Origin: Christensenellaceae bacterium | GTDB taxonomy: Bacteria > Bacillota > Clostridia > Christensenellales > Aristaeellaceae | Assembly (NCBI GenBank): GCA_020025205.1 | Contig: JAHHSO010000007.1 | Span: forward strand, 8,272 to 72,271 | Reading direction: 5' to 3' | DNA: 64,000 nucleotides | Shown: positions 7,803 through 16,879 of the stretch, one piece after another | How the letters are laid out: every line of letters begins with the position of its first letter | Numbering within the stretch: the first letter of the stretch is position 1 | Translations under genes and position numbers: made by a program | The notes under the pieces: generated by a model | What the model was told of the DNA's origin: nothing | The model's input: only the letters and a program-made list of their open reading frames with translations | Database searches by the model: none

Positions 7803-9146
7803 ATGACAACCCAAACGTTTGCAGGGCGCCTGAAAACAGAGTGCGCTGTCGCCTCTGGAAGCCATGTTCTTGTGGCAGTCAGCGGCGGTGCGGATTCGAC
7901 GGCGCTTCTTTGTTTTTTCTGCGAAGTAAGGGATACGTTCCCGCTTCAAATCTCCTGTGCACACATGGAGCACGGTATTCGCGGCGAATCGTCCGTAGAA
8001 GATATGCGCTTTGTTCAGGATCTGTGTAAAAAGTGGAATGTGCCGTTTTATGCCGCAAAGGCTGATGTACCGGGGTATGCCCGGTCACAGGGCTGCGGCA
8101 TGGAAGAGGCGGCGCGCATCCTTCGCTACCGCTTTCTGCGGGAAACGAAAAAGAAGATCGGCGCCCACTGCATAGCGCTGGCGCATCACCAGATGGATCA
8201 GGCGGAAACGCTGCTTTTACATGCATCACGCGGCTGTGATATGCGCGGGCTGTGCGGCATGCAGGCGCGTCGCGGGGATCTGATCCGGCCGCTTCTGGAA
8301 GAAACGCCGCAGTCGCTTCGGCGGGCACTGTGTGAACGCGGCATCGGCTGGCGCGAAGATGAGAGCAACGCCTGCGATGCGTATGCACGAAACAGGATTC
8401 GCCGTCAGGCATTGCCCGTGCTTGAAAGCGTTAATCCGGGCGCACAGGCGGCGCTTGCCCGTCTAGCTCGGGCTGCACAGCGGGATGAGGCGTATTTTTC
8501 TTCTGAAATCGCGGCGCGCGGGCTGGATCGAGTGATTCGGCTTGTTGACGGCGTGGCTATCCCGAAAAAGCTGTGGGCCAATCAGCATGAAGCGCTGATC
8601 AGCCGGGCGCTGGTCAGCGCCATGGAAAAGGCCGGCATTGAACCACAGCCTGCCAGAACGCTGGAAAAACTTTTTGATGTGCTTTATACAGGCAAGAAAA
8701 CTGCCGTCAATTTGACGGGCAATGCGCGCGCTGAGGCCGGAGAAACATACTTGTGTCTGACGCGGACAGATGTTCAGATGGAGGACACAATGCTTTCTCA
8801 AAATGGAGAGACACAAACGCCATGGGGCACATTTTTTGTCAGGCCGGCGCTTCCGGGAGAAACTGGCGATGGCGTCAGAAGCCAGACCATTCCCAAAGCT
8901 CTTTTTTGCAGCGCAGCTGCCGGCATGCGTCGTGAAGGAGACCGAATGACGCCCTTTGGGGCACACAGCCCTGTGAAGCTCAAAAAGCTTCTGGAAGGAA
9001 TAGAAGGCGCAATGCGCAAAAGCGTGCCGGTTGTGCGAAACGGGGAGACGATTCTCTGGCTGCCGGGGCTGCGCCCTGCGGAAGCCTGCCGATCAGAGCA
9101 TGGCGGGGAACGGCTTTTTGTTGCTTTTAAAGGACTGAATGGATAG
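7803..9146 (+). CDS. tilS: tRNA(Ile)-lysidine synthase TilS
   Basis: 447 residues. It attaches lysine to C34 of the CAU-anticodon tRNA(Ile), switching it from Met to Ile decoding, and is essential. The N-type ATP pyrophosphatase P-loop SGGADS is at 27-32, followed by the TilS segments MEHGIRGESS and ALAHHQMDQAETLLLHASRG, and a C-terminal domain (about 340-447) typical of long TilS forms. The chosen ATG has AGGAG ten bases upstream and follows a good promoter; the upstream frame extension would start before that promoter. It heads the widely conserved order tilS-hpt-ftsH. Confidence 0.93.
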   Translation: MTTQTFAGRLKTECAVASGSHVLVAVSGGADSTALLCFFCEVRDTFPLQISCAHMEHGIRGESSVEDMRFVQDLCKKWNVPFYAAKADVPGYARSQGCGMEEAARILRYRFLRETKKKIGAHCIALAHHQMDQAETLLLHASRGCDMRGLCGMQARRGDLIRPLLEETPQSLRRALCERGIGWREDESNACDAYARNRIRRQALPVLESVNPGAQAALARLARAAQRDEAYFSSEIAARGLDRVIRLVDGVAIPKKLWANQHEALISRALVSAMEKAGIEPQPARTLEKLFDVLYTGKKTAVNLTGNARAEAGETYLCLTRTDVQMEDTMLSQNGETQTPWGTFFVRPALPGETGDGVRSQTIPKALFCSAAAGMRREGDRMTPFGAHSPVKLKKLLEGIEGAMRKSVPVVRNGETILWLPGLRPAEACRSEHGGERLFVAFKGLNG

Positions 9147-9201
9147 ACATTCTTCGGCGCTCTGCGCCGGGACAGATAGAAATGATCAGGGGGAAATAAG
9201 C

Positions 9202-9759
9202 ATGGAAGAAAAACGCGAACTGTATGCAGATTTGAAGGATGAGATGCTTCTCACAAAGGAAGAAATTGCCAAGCGTGTTAAAGAAATGGGACGTCAGATT
9301 ACGGAGGATTTTAAGAACCGTGATTTGACGGTAATCTGCATTCTCAAAGGAGCAGTGGTATTCTTTGTCGACTTGATTCGCGAGATTGATCTGCCCATGA
9401 CCATGGACTTTATGGCGATTTCCAGCTACGGCAATGCAACCAAGTCGTCCGGCGTGGTGCGCATTCTCAAAGATTTGGACAAGCCCATCAACGGCAAGGA
9501 TGTACTGATTGTTGAGGATATAGTTGACTCTGGCATGACGCTTTCCTTCCTGAAAGAGAACCTGCTCAGCCGCGGCGCTGCATCGCTGCACATTGCTACG
9601 CTGCTGGATAAACCGGCGCGCCGCCGCACACCGCTGACGGTTGATTACTTTGGCTTCACCATCCCGGATGAGTTCGTTGTGGGCTATGGCCTTGACTATG
9701 CCGAAAAGTACCGCAACCTGCCGGATATCGGCGTTCTTCGTCCTGAAATTTACGAATAA
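9202..9759 (+). CDS. hpt: Hypoxanthine(-guanine) phosphoribosyltransferase
   Basis: 185 residues, normal for the family. It converts hypoxanthine or guanine plus PRPP to IMP or GMP in purine salvage. The PRPP-binding loop VLIVEDIVDSGMT is about residues 98-110, and the N-terminal ILKGAVVFFVDLIR motif is present. The start follows an AGGGGG site; a longer in-frame extension has no ribosome site. It lies between tilS and ftsH, as in most Firmicutes. Confidence 0.95.
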   Translation: MEEKRELYADLKDEMLLTKEEIAKRVKEMGRQITEDFKNRDLTVICILKGAVVFFVDLIREIDLPMTMDFMAISSYGNATKSSGVVRILKDLDKPINGKDVLIVEDIVDSGMTLSFLKENLLSRGAASLHIATLLDKPARRRTPLTVDYFGFTIPDEFVVGYGLDYAEKYRNLPDIGVLRPEIYE

Positions 9760-9801
9760 ATCTTTCGCCGCGGCTCTGCCGCGTCAAATTGGAGGTTTCC
9801 A

Positions 9802-11685
9802 TTGAAAAAATCGTACAAGGGTTTTCCCGTCTATGTGCTTGTGATTCTGGGCGTGCTGATTGCAGCTCAACTGTTTTCAGCTACGTTCAACGGCAAGCGC
9901 GGAGAAAAAATCGAAGCAGCTCAGCTGTTTTCTGCCATTGAGCAGGGCGAAATAGATGCCGTTGCACTTCAGCAGGATGTGGCTTATGCGCATGTGAAAG
10001 GCAGTAAGCGCCCTGTTTCTGTCCTGTCTTCTTCGGCGTATGATTATATGGCCGTTGTTTCGGGCGAAACGTTTGTGGACACCTGCCGTCGTCTGGCGTC
10101 CAGGCAGCAGAATCTTCCGCTGGAGGAGATCACGGAGCTGGATCTCGGATTTGAAATGATCTACCTTCCTGAACCGACAAGGCCGTGGCTTTTGGAAATG
10201 CTGCCGTATTTGATCATCACGGTAGGGCTGATGGCCTTCTGGATGGTGATGATGCGCCAGCAGTCTGGCGGCGGCGGAAAGATGATGAACTTTGGACACA
10301 GCCCGGCAAGAGTTTTCCAGCCTGACAGCAACCGCGTGACCTTTGCAGATGTTGCGGGAGCTGAAGAAGAAAAGGAAGAGATGCAGGAGCTGGTGGAGTT
10401 CCTTCGCAATCCGCGCCGCTTTACGGCAGTCGGTGCGCGCATTCCAAAGGGTGTTCTGCTTGTCGGACCGCCCGGTACAGGCAAGACGCTTCTGGCCAAG
10501 GCTGTTGCGGGCGAGGCAGGCGTTCCGTTCATGTCCATTTCCGGCTCTGACTTTGTGGAGATGTTTGTAGGTGTTGGCGCAAGCCGCGTGCGCGACCTGT
10601 TTGATCAGGCCAAGAAGCATGCGCCCTGCATCGTCTTCATTGACGAAATTGATGCCGTGGGACGCAGACGCGGCGCGGGCATGGGCGGCGGCCACGATGA
10701 ACGCGAGCAGACGCTCAACCAGCTGCTGGTTGAGATGGACGGCTTTGCGGTCAACGAGGGTGTCATTGTGCTTGCGGCAACCAATAGAAAAGATATTCTT
10801 GATCCGGCGCTCCTGCGTCCGGGACGTTTTGACAGACAGATTACTGTCGGCTATCCCGATGTGCGGGGACGCGAGGCGATTCTGGAGGTACACGCCAAGT
10901 CCAAGCCGCTTGCGGACGATGTGGATTTGAAGAACATCGCTAAGCGTACACCGTATTTTGCCGGAGCCGATCTGGAAAATGTCATGAATGAAGCGGCCAT
11001 TCTCTGCGCCAGAGAGGGCAAGGAAAAGATCTCGGCGCGCCATCTGGTCAATGCCATTGAGCGGGTGGAGATGGGCCCGGAGAAAAAGAGCCACATCTTC
11101 AGCCCGGAAGATAAAAAGCTTGTTGCCTGCCATGAAGCGGGGCATGCCATCGTGGGCGAGCTTTTGGACGGCTGCGATGCAGTGCATCTTGTCACAATCA
11201 TGCCGCGAGGCGGCAGCGGCGGCCACACGCTTCTTCTGCCGGATAAGGAAAGCGATTTTACTACCCGCACACAGCTGCTGGACTTTGTCTCCATGGCGCT
11301 GGGTGGTTATGCAGCGGAGATGCTGGTGATGGGCGAAATGTCAACCGGTGCCAGCAGCGACTTGAAGCGCGCGACAGATGTCTGCCGCCACATGGTGATG
11401 CAGTACGGCATGAGCGATGACATGGGTCCCATTTTCCTGGGCGAAGATCATGACGAGGTGTTCCTTGGCCGCGATTATGGTCAGCAGAGCCGCATGTACA
11501 GCGAAAACGTCGCTTCAAGGATTGATGACGAGGTGCAGCGCAAGATGAGCGAAGGACTTGCGCGCGCCCAGAAGATTCTGAGTGACAACCGTGATAAGCT
11601 GGATGGACTCACCAATCTGCTGATTGAGCGGGAAACCGTCGACCGTGCCGAGTTTGAAGCCTTCATGAAGGGTGAGCCGGTCTAA
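9802..11685 (+). CDS. ftsH: ATP-dependent zinc metalloprotease FtsH
   Basis: A 627-residue membrane AAA+ protease that degrades misfolded membrane proteins and short-lived regulators. Two transmembrane segments (about 9-25 and 132-150) flank a small extracytoplasmic domain. The AAA+ core has Walker A GPPGTGKT (222-229), Walker B IVFIDEID (277-284) and the SRH (about 326-345). The zinc site HEAGH is at 444-448. The start codon is TTG, six bases after GGAGG; no ATG gives a full first membrane segment. It is third in tilS-hpt-ftsH. Confidence 0.96.
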   Translation: MKKSYKGFPVYVLVILGVLIAAQLFSATFNGKRGEKIEAAQLFSAIEQGEIDAVALQQDVAYAHVKGSKRPVSVLSSSAYDYMAVVSGETFVDTCRRLASRQQNLPLEEITELDLGFEMIYLPEPTRPWLLEMLPYLIITVGLMAFWMVMMRQQSGGGGKMMNFGHSPARVFQPDSNRVTFADVAGAEEEKEEMQELVEFLRNPRRFTAVGARIPKGVLLVGPPGTGKTLLAKAVAGEAGVPFMSISGSDFVEMFVGVGASRVRDLFDQAKKHAPCIVFIDEIDAVGRRRGAGMGGGHDEREQTLNQLLVEMDGFAVNEGVIVLAATNRKDILDPALLRPGRFDRQITVGYPDVRGREAILEVHAKSKPLADDVDLKNIAKRTPYFAGADLENVMNEAAILCAREGKEKISARHLVNAIERVEMGPEKKSHIFSPEDKKLVACHEAGHAIVGELLDGCDAVHLVTIMPRGGSGGHTLLLPDKESDFTTRTQLLDFVSMALGGYAAEMLVMGEMSTGASSDLKRATDVCRHMVMQYGMSDDMGPIFLGEDHDEVFLGRDYGQQSRMYSENVASRIDDEVQRKMSEGLARAQKILSDNRDKLDGLTNLLIERETVDRAEFEAFMKGEPV

Positions 11686-11699
11686 AAAGATTGCATGAT

Positions 11700-11798
11700 A
11701 AGGGCTGCAAGGCCGAGCATATTCTTAAAAAACGATGTGAAGGCAAACTGGCCCAAACGCGCTTTGCAAGAATGGGCGAGGTTTTGCAGCCCTTTTTT
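11700..11798 (+). ncRNA. Structured leader or terminator element between ftsH and the PHP gene
   Basis: AAGGGCTGCAA (11700-11710) pairs perfectly with TTGCAGCCCTT (11784-11794), which runs into a T tract. The 73-base interior can fold: GCCCA (11751-11755) pairs with TGGGC (11773-11777), competing with GGCC (11711-11714) paired to GGCC (11750-11753). A plain terminator does not need such a large structured loop. It may be an uncharacterised cis-regulatory RNA or a branched terminator; I did not recognise a known riboswitch class. Confidence 0.4.
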
Positions 11799-11835
11799 CT
11801 ACAACAAACGTGGTATACGGGAGGAAGAACAGAAC

Positions 11836-12678
11836 ATGAAAGCAGATTTGCATATGCATTCCACGGCTTCTGATGGCGTATTAAAACCAGAAGAAGTGGT
11901 TAAAAGGGCGGCAGCACTGGGTTTTACGCATATTGCTTTGACGGATCACGACAGCACAGCGGGGATTCGTCCGGCAGAAAAGATGGCGAGGGAACTTGGA
12001 ATGACGCTGATCCCTGGCGTTGAGCTCAGCTGCGGCGGGCAGAAGGAAATCCATATTCTGGGGTATGGGTTTGAGCCGGAGAACGAGAGCGTGCAGGAAT
12101 TTTGCCGAATGCGCACAGCGGAAAGAAATGAACGTGCCCGCAGGATGGTGGAGAATCTGCGCAAAGACGGCAAGATGATTACCATGGAGCGTGTGCGCGA
12201 CCTGGCAAGGGGCGTTGTTGGCCGGCCGCATGTTGCACGGGCACTGCTTGAGGCGGGATATGCAGCATCCATGGAGGATGCGTTTGAACGCTTTCTGGTT
12301 CCAGGACGCTGCGGCTATGTGCCCAAACAGGATGTGAAAGTGTCGGAAGCTGTGAAACTCATTGAAGAAGCGGGCGGTGCAGCCGTGCTGGCGCATCCGA
12401 TGGAGCTGAAAATGGGCAGCATGGCCATAGAAGCGCTTATCAGAGAATGGAAGGGCGAAGGGCTTGCAGGCATAGAGGTGTATCATCCCAGCGCAGCCAA
12501 TAATCACCTGCCCGGCCTTGACCGCCTGGCCAGGCGGGAAGGTCTGCTTGTTACGGGCGGCAGCGATTTTCACGGCGACTTGTCGCATGGCAGCGTGCTG
12601 GGGGATGGACTGGAGCGCTGGACAAGCGTGGAAGAGGACATGAAGTTGTTCATGAAACGCATCCAAAGAGTCGTATAA
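11836..12678 (+). CDS. PHP-domain phosphoesterase (TrpH/YciV, RNase AM-like)
   Basis: 280 residues. The metal-binding motifs of the PHP fold are present: DLHMHST (4-10), TDHDS (35-39), PGVELSC (57-63), LAHP (about 184-187) and the C-terminal SDFHG. Insertions match the TrpH/YciV group, which includes 3',5'-nucleoside bisphosphate phosphatases and the 5'-3' exonuclease RNase AM. It probably acts on small nucleotides or RNA 5' ends in the cytoplasm. The start was chosen to begin just before the first metal motif; GGGAGG lies 11 bases upstream, a slightly long spacing. It sits behind the structured element at 11.7 kb. Confidence 0.85.
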   Translation: MKADLHMHSTASDGVLKPEEVVKRAAALGFTHIALTDHDSTAGIRPAEKMARELGMTLIPGVELSCGGQKEIHILGYGFEPENESVQEFCRMRTAERNERARRMVENLRKDGKMITMERVRDLARGVVGRPHVARALLEAGYAASMEDAFERFLVPGRCGYVPKQDVKVSEAVKLIEEAGGAAVLAHPMELKMGSMAIEALIREWKGEGLAGIEVYHPSAANNHLPGLDRLARREGLLVTGGSDFHGDLSHGSVLGDGLERWTSVEEDMKLFMKRIQRVV

Positions 12679-12722
12679 ATATGTAGAGATGAATAGGATA
12701 TACAGAGAATCGAGGTGCTGAT

Positions 12723-14198
12723 ATGCCGACAATGACACAGGCGGGCTATACGCCGCCGCAAAATCACGTTCCGCCGGAAAAGAAGCACGGCGGGATGAAA
12801 AAACCGAAAAAAAAGAAGAAGAAAATAAACGTGACGGTGATCGTTTCACTGCTGATCTTTCTTGCGGCTGTTTTAATCGGCTCTGTGACGCTTCTGCTTT
12901 TTGTTCAGATGGAGCCTTACATCGGAACGTTCGTCCCCGGAACATCGCTTATGGGATACCCGCTTGCAGGATTGACGGCACAGGAGGGGGAATCCCTTCT
13001 GAATGAGCTGACGCGGGGAGCTGTTTCGGGCTGGTCGTGCGAGATGACATGGGGAGAAAAGGTATATACGCTGACGGCAGAGGATATGAAACTGTCCATT
13101 GATGCTTCGGCAACCCTCGATCCGCTTTGGCAGATTGGCAGAAGCGAAAAATTTGTGAAGCGTTATCTGTCCATGCTGGCGGCGAAAACGTCCCCGACAG
13201 ACGCGGAGCCTGTGATCACATACGACATGGCAGCGGCAGATGCACTGCTTGAAACGATCCGGCAGGAGGTTGAACGTGATCCGATTGATGCAGCGGTTGA
13301 GTTTATGCCCGGCAGCAGTGAGCCGTTCCGGTTTACTCAAGAGAGCGTCGGATTGTCGCTGGATACGGCGCCGATGCGCAGCCAAATTGAAGAAGCTGTC
13401 CGGAAGATGGAACCGGTGAAACTTATGGTGGAACCGGAGAAGGTGGAACCGGCTGTTTATCAGGCGGAATTGGAAAATGCCATCGTCATGCGCGGCAGAG
13501 TGACGCTGACACTCGTTCAGGATGAAGCGGCGGCAGCCAATGCTGGTTTGGCGGCCAATGCACTCAATGGCCTGCGGATAGATTCGGGGGAAACGCTGTC
13601 GTTTAATGAAGTTGTTGGAACGCGAACGGCGGCAGCCGGATATGTGGAAGCAGCAGAACCTGCCTATGGTTCAGATGTTTCCGGCGTAGGCGGCGGCGTA
13701 TGCCAGATGTCCACGGCGCTGTATCAGGCGGCACTTTTGAGCGAAATCACGGTTGAAGCGCGCAGCGCGGCGGCGTATCCTGTGCCGTACAGCCAGAAGG
13801 GACAGGAGGCAGCGGTTTCCGATCAGGGGCTGGACCTTGTTTTGAAAAATGATACGGACATGCCGCTGTTTGTGACGGCGCGTGTCTATCAGGATGGCGC
13901 GGATTGGAAAGCGGAAGTTGTTCTGATTGGCATGCCAATTGACGGCAGGTATCATCTGGAAACGACGGAAGAAGAAATTGCACCGCCTGATGAACCGGTT
14001 TATGTGCGCGACAACAGCGGCCGTTATGCGGTGTACAAGGATGAACGGGTACCGGGACCGAATGCACAGCCGGGATACAGGGCAAAGGTGGAGCGTGTGA
14101 AGATGGAAAACGGCGAGGAAAAGAGCCGCGAATGGATTAGCGAAAACGAGTATCCGCCGATTCCGCAGATCATTTATGTTGGCAGCAAGGAACGATAA
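12723..14198 (+). CDS. VanW family membrane-anchored protein (first copy)
   Basis: 491 residues: a Pro/Lys-rich cytoplasmic tail (1-37) with a run of lysines, a transmembrane segment (about 39-62), an extracellular region resembling the PG_binding_4 domain (about 70-230), and a VanW domain with the motif GVGGGVCQMSTALYQAAL (about residues 320-337). VanW proteins are common in Clostridia; their function is unknown, although the fold points to the cell wall. It is preceded by GAGGTG and 45 bp after the PHP gene, so it may be cotranscribed. A second VanW protein lies at 55.3 kb. Confidence 0.85.
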   Translation: MPTMTQAGYTPPQNHVPPEKKHGGMKKPKKKKKKINVTVIVSLLIFLAAVLIGSVTLLLFVQMEPYIGTFVPGTSLMGYPLAGLTAQEGESLLNELTRGAVSGWSCEMTWGEKVYTLTAEDMKLSIDASATLDPLWQIGRSEKFVKRYLSMLAAKTSPTDAEPVITYDMAAADALLETIRQEVERDPIDAAVEFMPGSSEPFRFTQESVGLSLDTAPMRSQIEEAVRKMEPVKLMVEPEKVEPAVYQAELENAIVMRGRVTLTLVQDEAAAANAGLAANALNGLRIDSGETLSFNEVVGTRTAAAGYVEAAEPAYGSDVSGVGGGVCQMSTALYQAALLSEITVEARSAAAYPVPYSQKGQEAAVSDQGLDLVLKNDTDMPLFVTARVYQDGADWKAEVVLIGMPIDGRYHLETTEEEIAPPDEPVYVRDNSGRYAVYKDERVPGPNAQPGYRAKVERVKMENGEEKSREWISENEYPPIPQIIYVGSKER

Positions 14199-14211
14199 AG
14201 GAGAAACAAAA

Positions 14212-14592
14212 ATGGACAAGGTATGCTTCAAAACTAAAAAAGGCCCGGCAGCCGTAGGCCCTTACTCGAGCGCAGTCATTTACGGGGATATGATTTACAT
14301 GAGCGGAATGATTGGCGTTGACCCCAAAACAGGAAAAGCTCCTGAAGGCGGCACCTTGGCACAGGCCAAACAGGTGTTTGAAAATATTGGAACGGTGCTT
14401 CAGGAGATGGATGCAGGGATGGATGACGTGCTCAAGACTACAGTATATCTGACGAACATGGACGATTTTATTGAGGTGAACAAGCTTTACGCTGAGGTTT
14501 TTGGGCCGAATTTCCCGGCAAGAACCTGCGTGGAAGTGTCCAAACTGCCTATGGGGCTGTCCATCGAAGTAGAGTGCATTGCAAAAAAATAA
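14212..14592 (+). CDS. ridA: RidA family reactive enamine/imine deaminase
   Basis: 126 residues, full length. It hydrolyses reactive 2-aminoacrylate and related enamines formed by PLP enzymes. The family landmarks are GPYSSAV near the N terminus, YMSGMIGVDP, and the substrate-binding Arg in FPARTCVEV (about residue 105). The start follows AAAGGAG with normal spacing, 13 bp after the VanW gene. YjgF-type proteins are trimeric and cytosolic. Confidence 0.93.
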   Translation: MDKVCFKTKKGPAAVGPYSSAVIYGDMIYMSGMIGVDPKTGKAPEGGTLAQAKQVFENIGTVLQEMDAGMDDVLKTTVYLTNMDDFIEVNKLYAEVFGPNFPARTCVEVSKLPMGLSIEVECIAKK

Positions 14593-14606
14593 GCCGACAG
14601 GAAAAA

Positions 14607-14634
14607 ACATGAACAGATCATAACCTGTTCATGT
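14607..14634 (-). terminator. Perfect 10-bp inverted repeat before fbp; reads as a terminator on the minus strand
   Basis: ACATGAACAG and CTGTTCATGT flank an 8-base loop. The plus side has no T tract, but the complementary strand ends in TTTTTT, so it could stop antisense transcription entering from fbp. It could also be an operator or mRNA hairpin just upstream of the fbp ribosome site. Confidence 0.4.
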
Positions 14635-14657
14635 GCATTCAGAGAGGAAGAGGTAAA

Positions 14658-16625
14658 ATGGCGGACGTGTTTTCAGCCCAGGAGATTCGATACTTAAAGC
14701 TCTTGCGCAAGCAGTACAGAACCATTCAGGAAGCGTCTGCAGAGGTGGCACATCTGCGCGCAGTGCTTCGTCTGCCAAAGGGTACGGAGCATTTTCTTTC
14801 CGATCTTCATGGTGAACATGCGGCATTCCTTCATATTCTGCACAATGCAAGCGGCGTCATCAAAAGAAAGATCAACGATCTGTATGACGATCTGCTCTCT
14901 TTGCATGAAAGGGACATGCTTTCAACCCTCATCTATTACCCGGATGAGAAATTGGCTCTGCTTAAAAAGCAGGGCGTTGTAACCAAGGAATGGTATAGAC
15001 TGACGATCTATCGACTGCTGGAAGTATGCCGGATGTGTTCGGTGAAGTATACCAGAAAGCGCGTGCAAGAGGCCATGCCCCGGTCGATGGGGGCGCTGAT
15101 GGAAGAGATGCTTTTGGCAGACAGCACGCCGGACAAGGAAGGGTATTATCGCGAGGTGATGCAATCCATTCTGGAAACGGGGCAGTCTGATGCAATGATT
15201 ATTGCGCTCAGCCATGTTATTCAGGCTCTGGCAATTGATCGCCTGCATATCATCGGCGACATATTTGACAGAGGCCCGCGCGCGGATCTCATCATGGATG
15301 CGCTTGAAAACTATCATCAGGTAGACGTGCAGTGGGGAAATCATGATATTACATGGATGGGTGCAGCGGCGCTGTCTGAGGCATGCATTGCCCAGGTCAT
15401 TGTCACGTCCCTGAAATATGGCAATCTGGATACGCTGGAAGTGGGCTACGGCATCTCTTTGCGCCCGCTGACCACGCTGGCCTCTGCCTGCTATGCCGAT
15501 GATCCGTGTGAAGCGTTTCTTCCAAGAGACAACGGCGAAGAACTGCATGAGGATGAGCGCGAACTGGCCCGGATGCACAAGGCGGCGGCAATTCTCCAGT
15601 TCAAGCTGGAAGGGCAGCTTTTGAGCCGCCACCCGGAATACGGCATGGAGGACAGACGCCTTCTGCATCGGATTGACTACGAGAAAAAGACTGTCGAAGT
15701 CGATGGGGTCACGTATCTGATGCGCAGCTGCCATTTCCCGACAATTGATCCCGCTGATCCATATGCCCTTACGCCGCTGGAGAGGGAAGTTATGGACAAG
15801 CTGACGCTGGAATTTGCGCATTCCGAAAAGCTCCAGCGCCATACGCAGTTTTTGTACAGCGCGGGTGGGATGTACCTGTGCTGTAATGGCAATCTGTTGT
15901 ATCACGGTTGTATCCCAATGGAAAAAGACGGCACCTTTGCAGTCATTCCAGTGGCACCGGAGAGCAGGCTTCGCGGCCGCGAAGCGATTGATGCAGCAGA
16001 TCTTCTGGCCAGACGCGGCTATTTTGCAACCCTTAACAGCGAAGAACGCATAAACGGCCAGGATTTTCTCTGGTATCTGGGATGCGGCCCGAAGTCTCCG
16101 CTGTTTGGTAAGGATAAAATGGCGACATTTGAGCGTTATTTTATCAAGAACGACAAGGCACATCAGGAAAACAAGAATGCCTATTACAACATGCTCAACG
16201 ATGAGAAGGCAGCACTGCGCATCCTTCATGAATTTGGACTGAGCGAGACGGGCTTCATCATCAATGGGCATGTGCCAGTGAAGCTGGGGCAAGGCGAAAG
16301 CCCGATTAAGGCTGGAGGACGGCTGCTTGTGATTGACGGCGGGCTGTCTCGCGCATATCAGCCGGTCACGGGCATCGCGGGATATACGCTGATTTTCACG
16401 TCGCATGAATTGAATCTGGTTGCACATCAGCCGTTTGAATCCACAGCCAGCGCAATTTCCTGCGAACAGGATATTCATTCGGTTCAAAGTCTGGTTAAAA
16501 AGATGCCCAGAAGGCTTTTGATTGAGGATACCGATGAAGGGGACGCGCTGCGCGACAGAATCAACGATCTGATGCGACTGATGGCGGCCTACAGGAGCGG
16601 CGTCATCAAGGAAGCACGTTCCTGA
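14658..16625 (+). CDS. fbp: Class III fructose-1,6-bisphosphatase
   Basis: 655 residues, matching the large Firmicutes-type enzyme. It removes the 1-phosphate of fructose-1,6-bisphosphate in gluconeogenesis. The calcineurin-like metal motifs are SDLHGEH (about 47-53), GDIFDRGPR (about 200-208) and GNHDITW (about 225-231), with later NGHVPVK supplying a His ligand. The ATG preceded by AGAGGAAGAGG was used. The last 20 bases overlap the end of a minus-strand Spo0E-like gene. Confidence 0.95.
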   Translation: MADVFSAQEIRYLKLLRKQYRTIQEASAEVAHLRAVLRLPKGTEHFLSDLHGEHAAFLHILHNASGVIKRKINDLYDDLLSLHERDMLSTLIYYPDEKLALLKKQGVVTKEWYRLTIYRLLEVCRMCSVKYTRKRVQEAMPRSMGALMEEMLLADSTPDKEGYYREVMQSILETGQSDAMIIALSHVIQALAIDRLHIIGDIFDRGPRADLIMDALENYHQVDVQWGNHDITWMGAAALSEACIAQVIVTSLKYGNLDTLEVGYGISLRPLTTLASACYADDPCEAFLPRDNGEELHEDERELARMHKAAAILQFKLEGQLLSRHPEYGMEDRRLLHRIDYEKKTVEVDGVTYLMRSCHFPTIDPADPYALTPLEREVMDKLTLEFAHSEKLQRHTQFLYSAGGMYLCCNGNLLYHGCIPMEKDGTFAVIPVAPESRLRGREAIDAADLLARRGYFATLNSEERINGQDFLWYLGCGPKSPLFGKDKMATFERYFIKNDKAHQENKNAYYNMLNDEKAALRILHEFGLSETGFIINGHVPVKLGQGESPIKAGGRLLVIDGGLSRAYQPVTGIAGYTLIFTSHELNLVAHQPFESTASAISCEQDIHSVQSLVKKMPRRLLIEDTDEGDALRDRINDLMRLMAAYRSGVIKEARS

Positions 16626-16812
16626 CGCGGGGACGAACAGCACGCATGGCGATAGTTTTAAAGCGTCCTCTTCGAACAAAGTGGGTATAGTTGATCAGCC
16701 TGTCCAGAGACTGGCTCAACGCGAGCAGTTCCGCAGGAGAAGAACCGGAAAAAAGAAGTGCAGATTCGAGCATGTACCGATGGTGCATAATATTGTGAAT
16801 TGGTGAACGCAT
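16606..16812 (-). CDS. Spo0E-like aspartyl-phosphate phosphatase
   Basis: A 68-residue protein. The Spo0E family signature is visible as LSQSLDRLI (32-40) followed by an aromatic residue (NY), after a leading helix. Known members remove phosphate from Spo0A-P and delay sporulation. AAAGGAG lies six bases upstream of the ATG. The minus strand has TTGCAC, 17 bp, TATGCT just upstream, and two 0A-like boxes in front of that. The basic C-terminal tail (RRGRFKT... RPRVRN) is longer than in most family members. Its 3' end overlaps fbp by 20 bp. Its short length and the signature make Spo0E the best call, but catalysis is inferred. Confidence 0.65.
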   Translation of the reverse strand: MRSPIHNIMHHRYMLESALLFSGSSPAELLALSQSLDRLINYTHFVRRGRFKTIAMRAVRPRVRNVLP

Positions 16813-16841
16813 GACTTTCTCCTTTCTGTTCGTTCAAGAAA

Positions 16842-16870
16842 AGCATAGCAGACTTTAGATAAAGGTGCAA
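16842..16870 (-). promoter_or_regulatory. Promoter of the Spo0E-like gene
   Basis: On the minus strand there is TTGCAC, a 17-bp spacer and TATGCT, with the -10 about 30 bp from the start codon. Confidence 0.6.
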
Positions 16871-16879
16871 CAGAAACGA

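Noticed and set aside
8000..12945. Minus-strand frames under tilS, ftsH and the PHP gene.
   Set aside because: GC-rich coding sequence creates open antisense frames; none has a start signal or recognisable domain.
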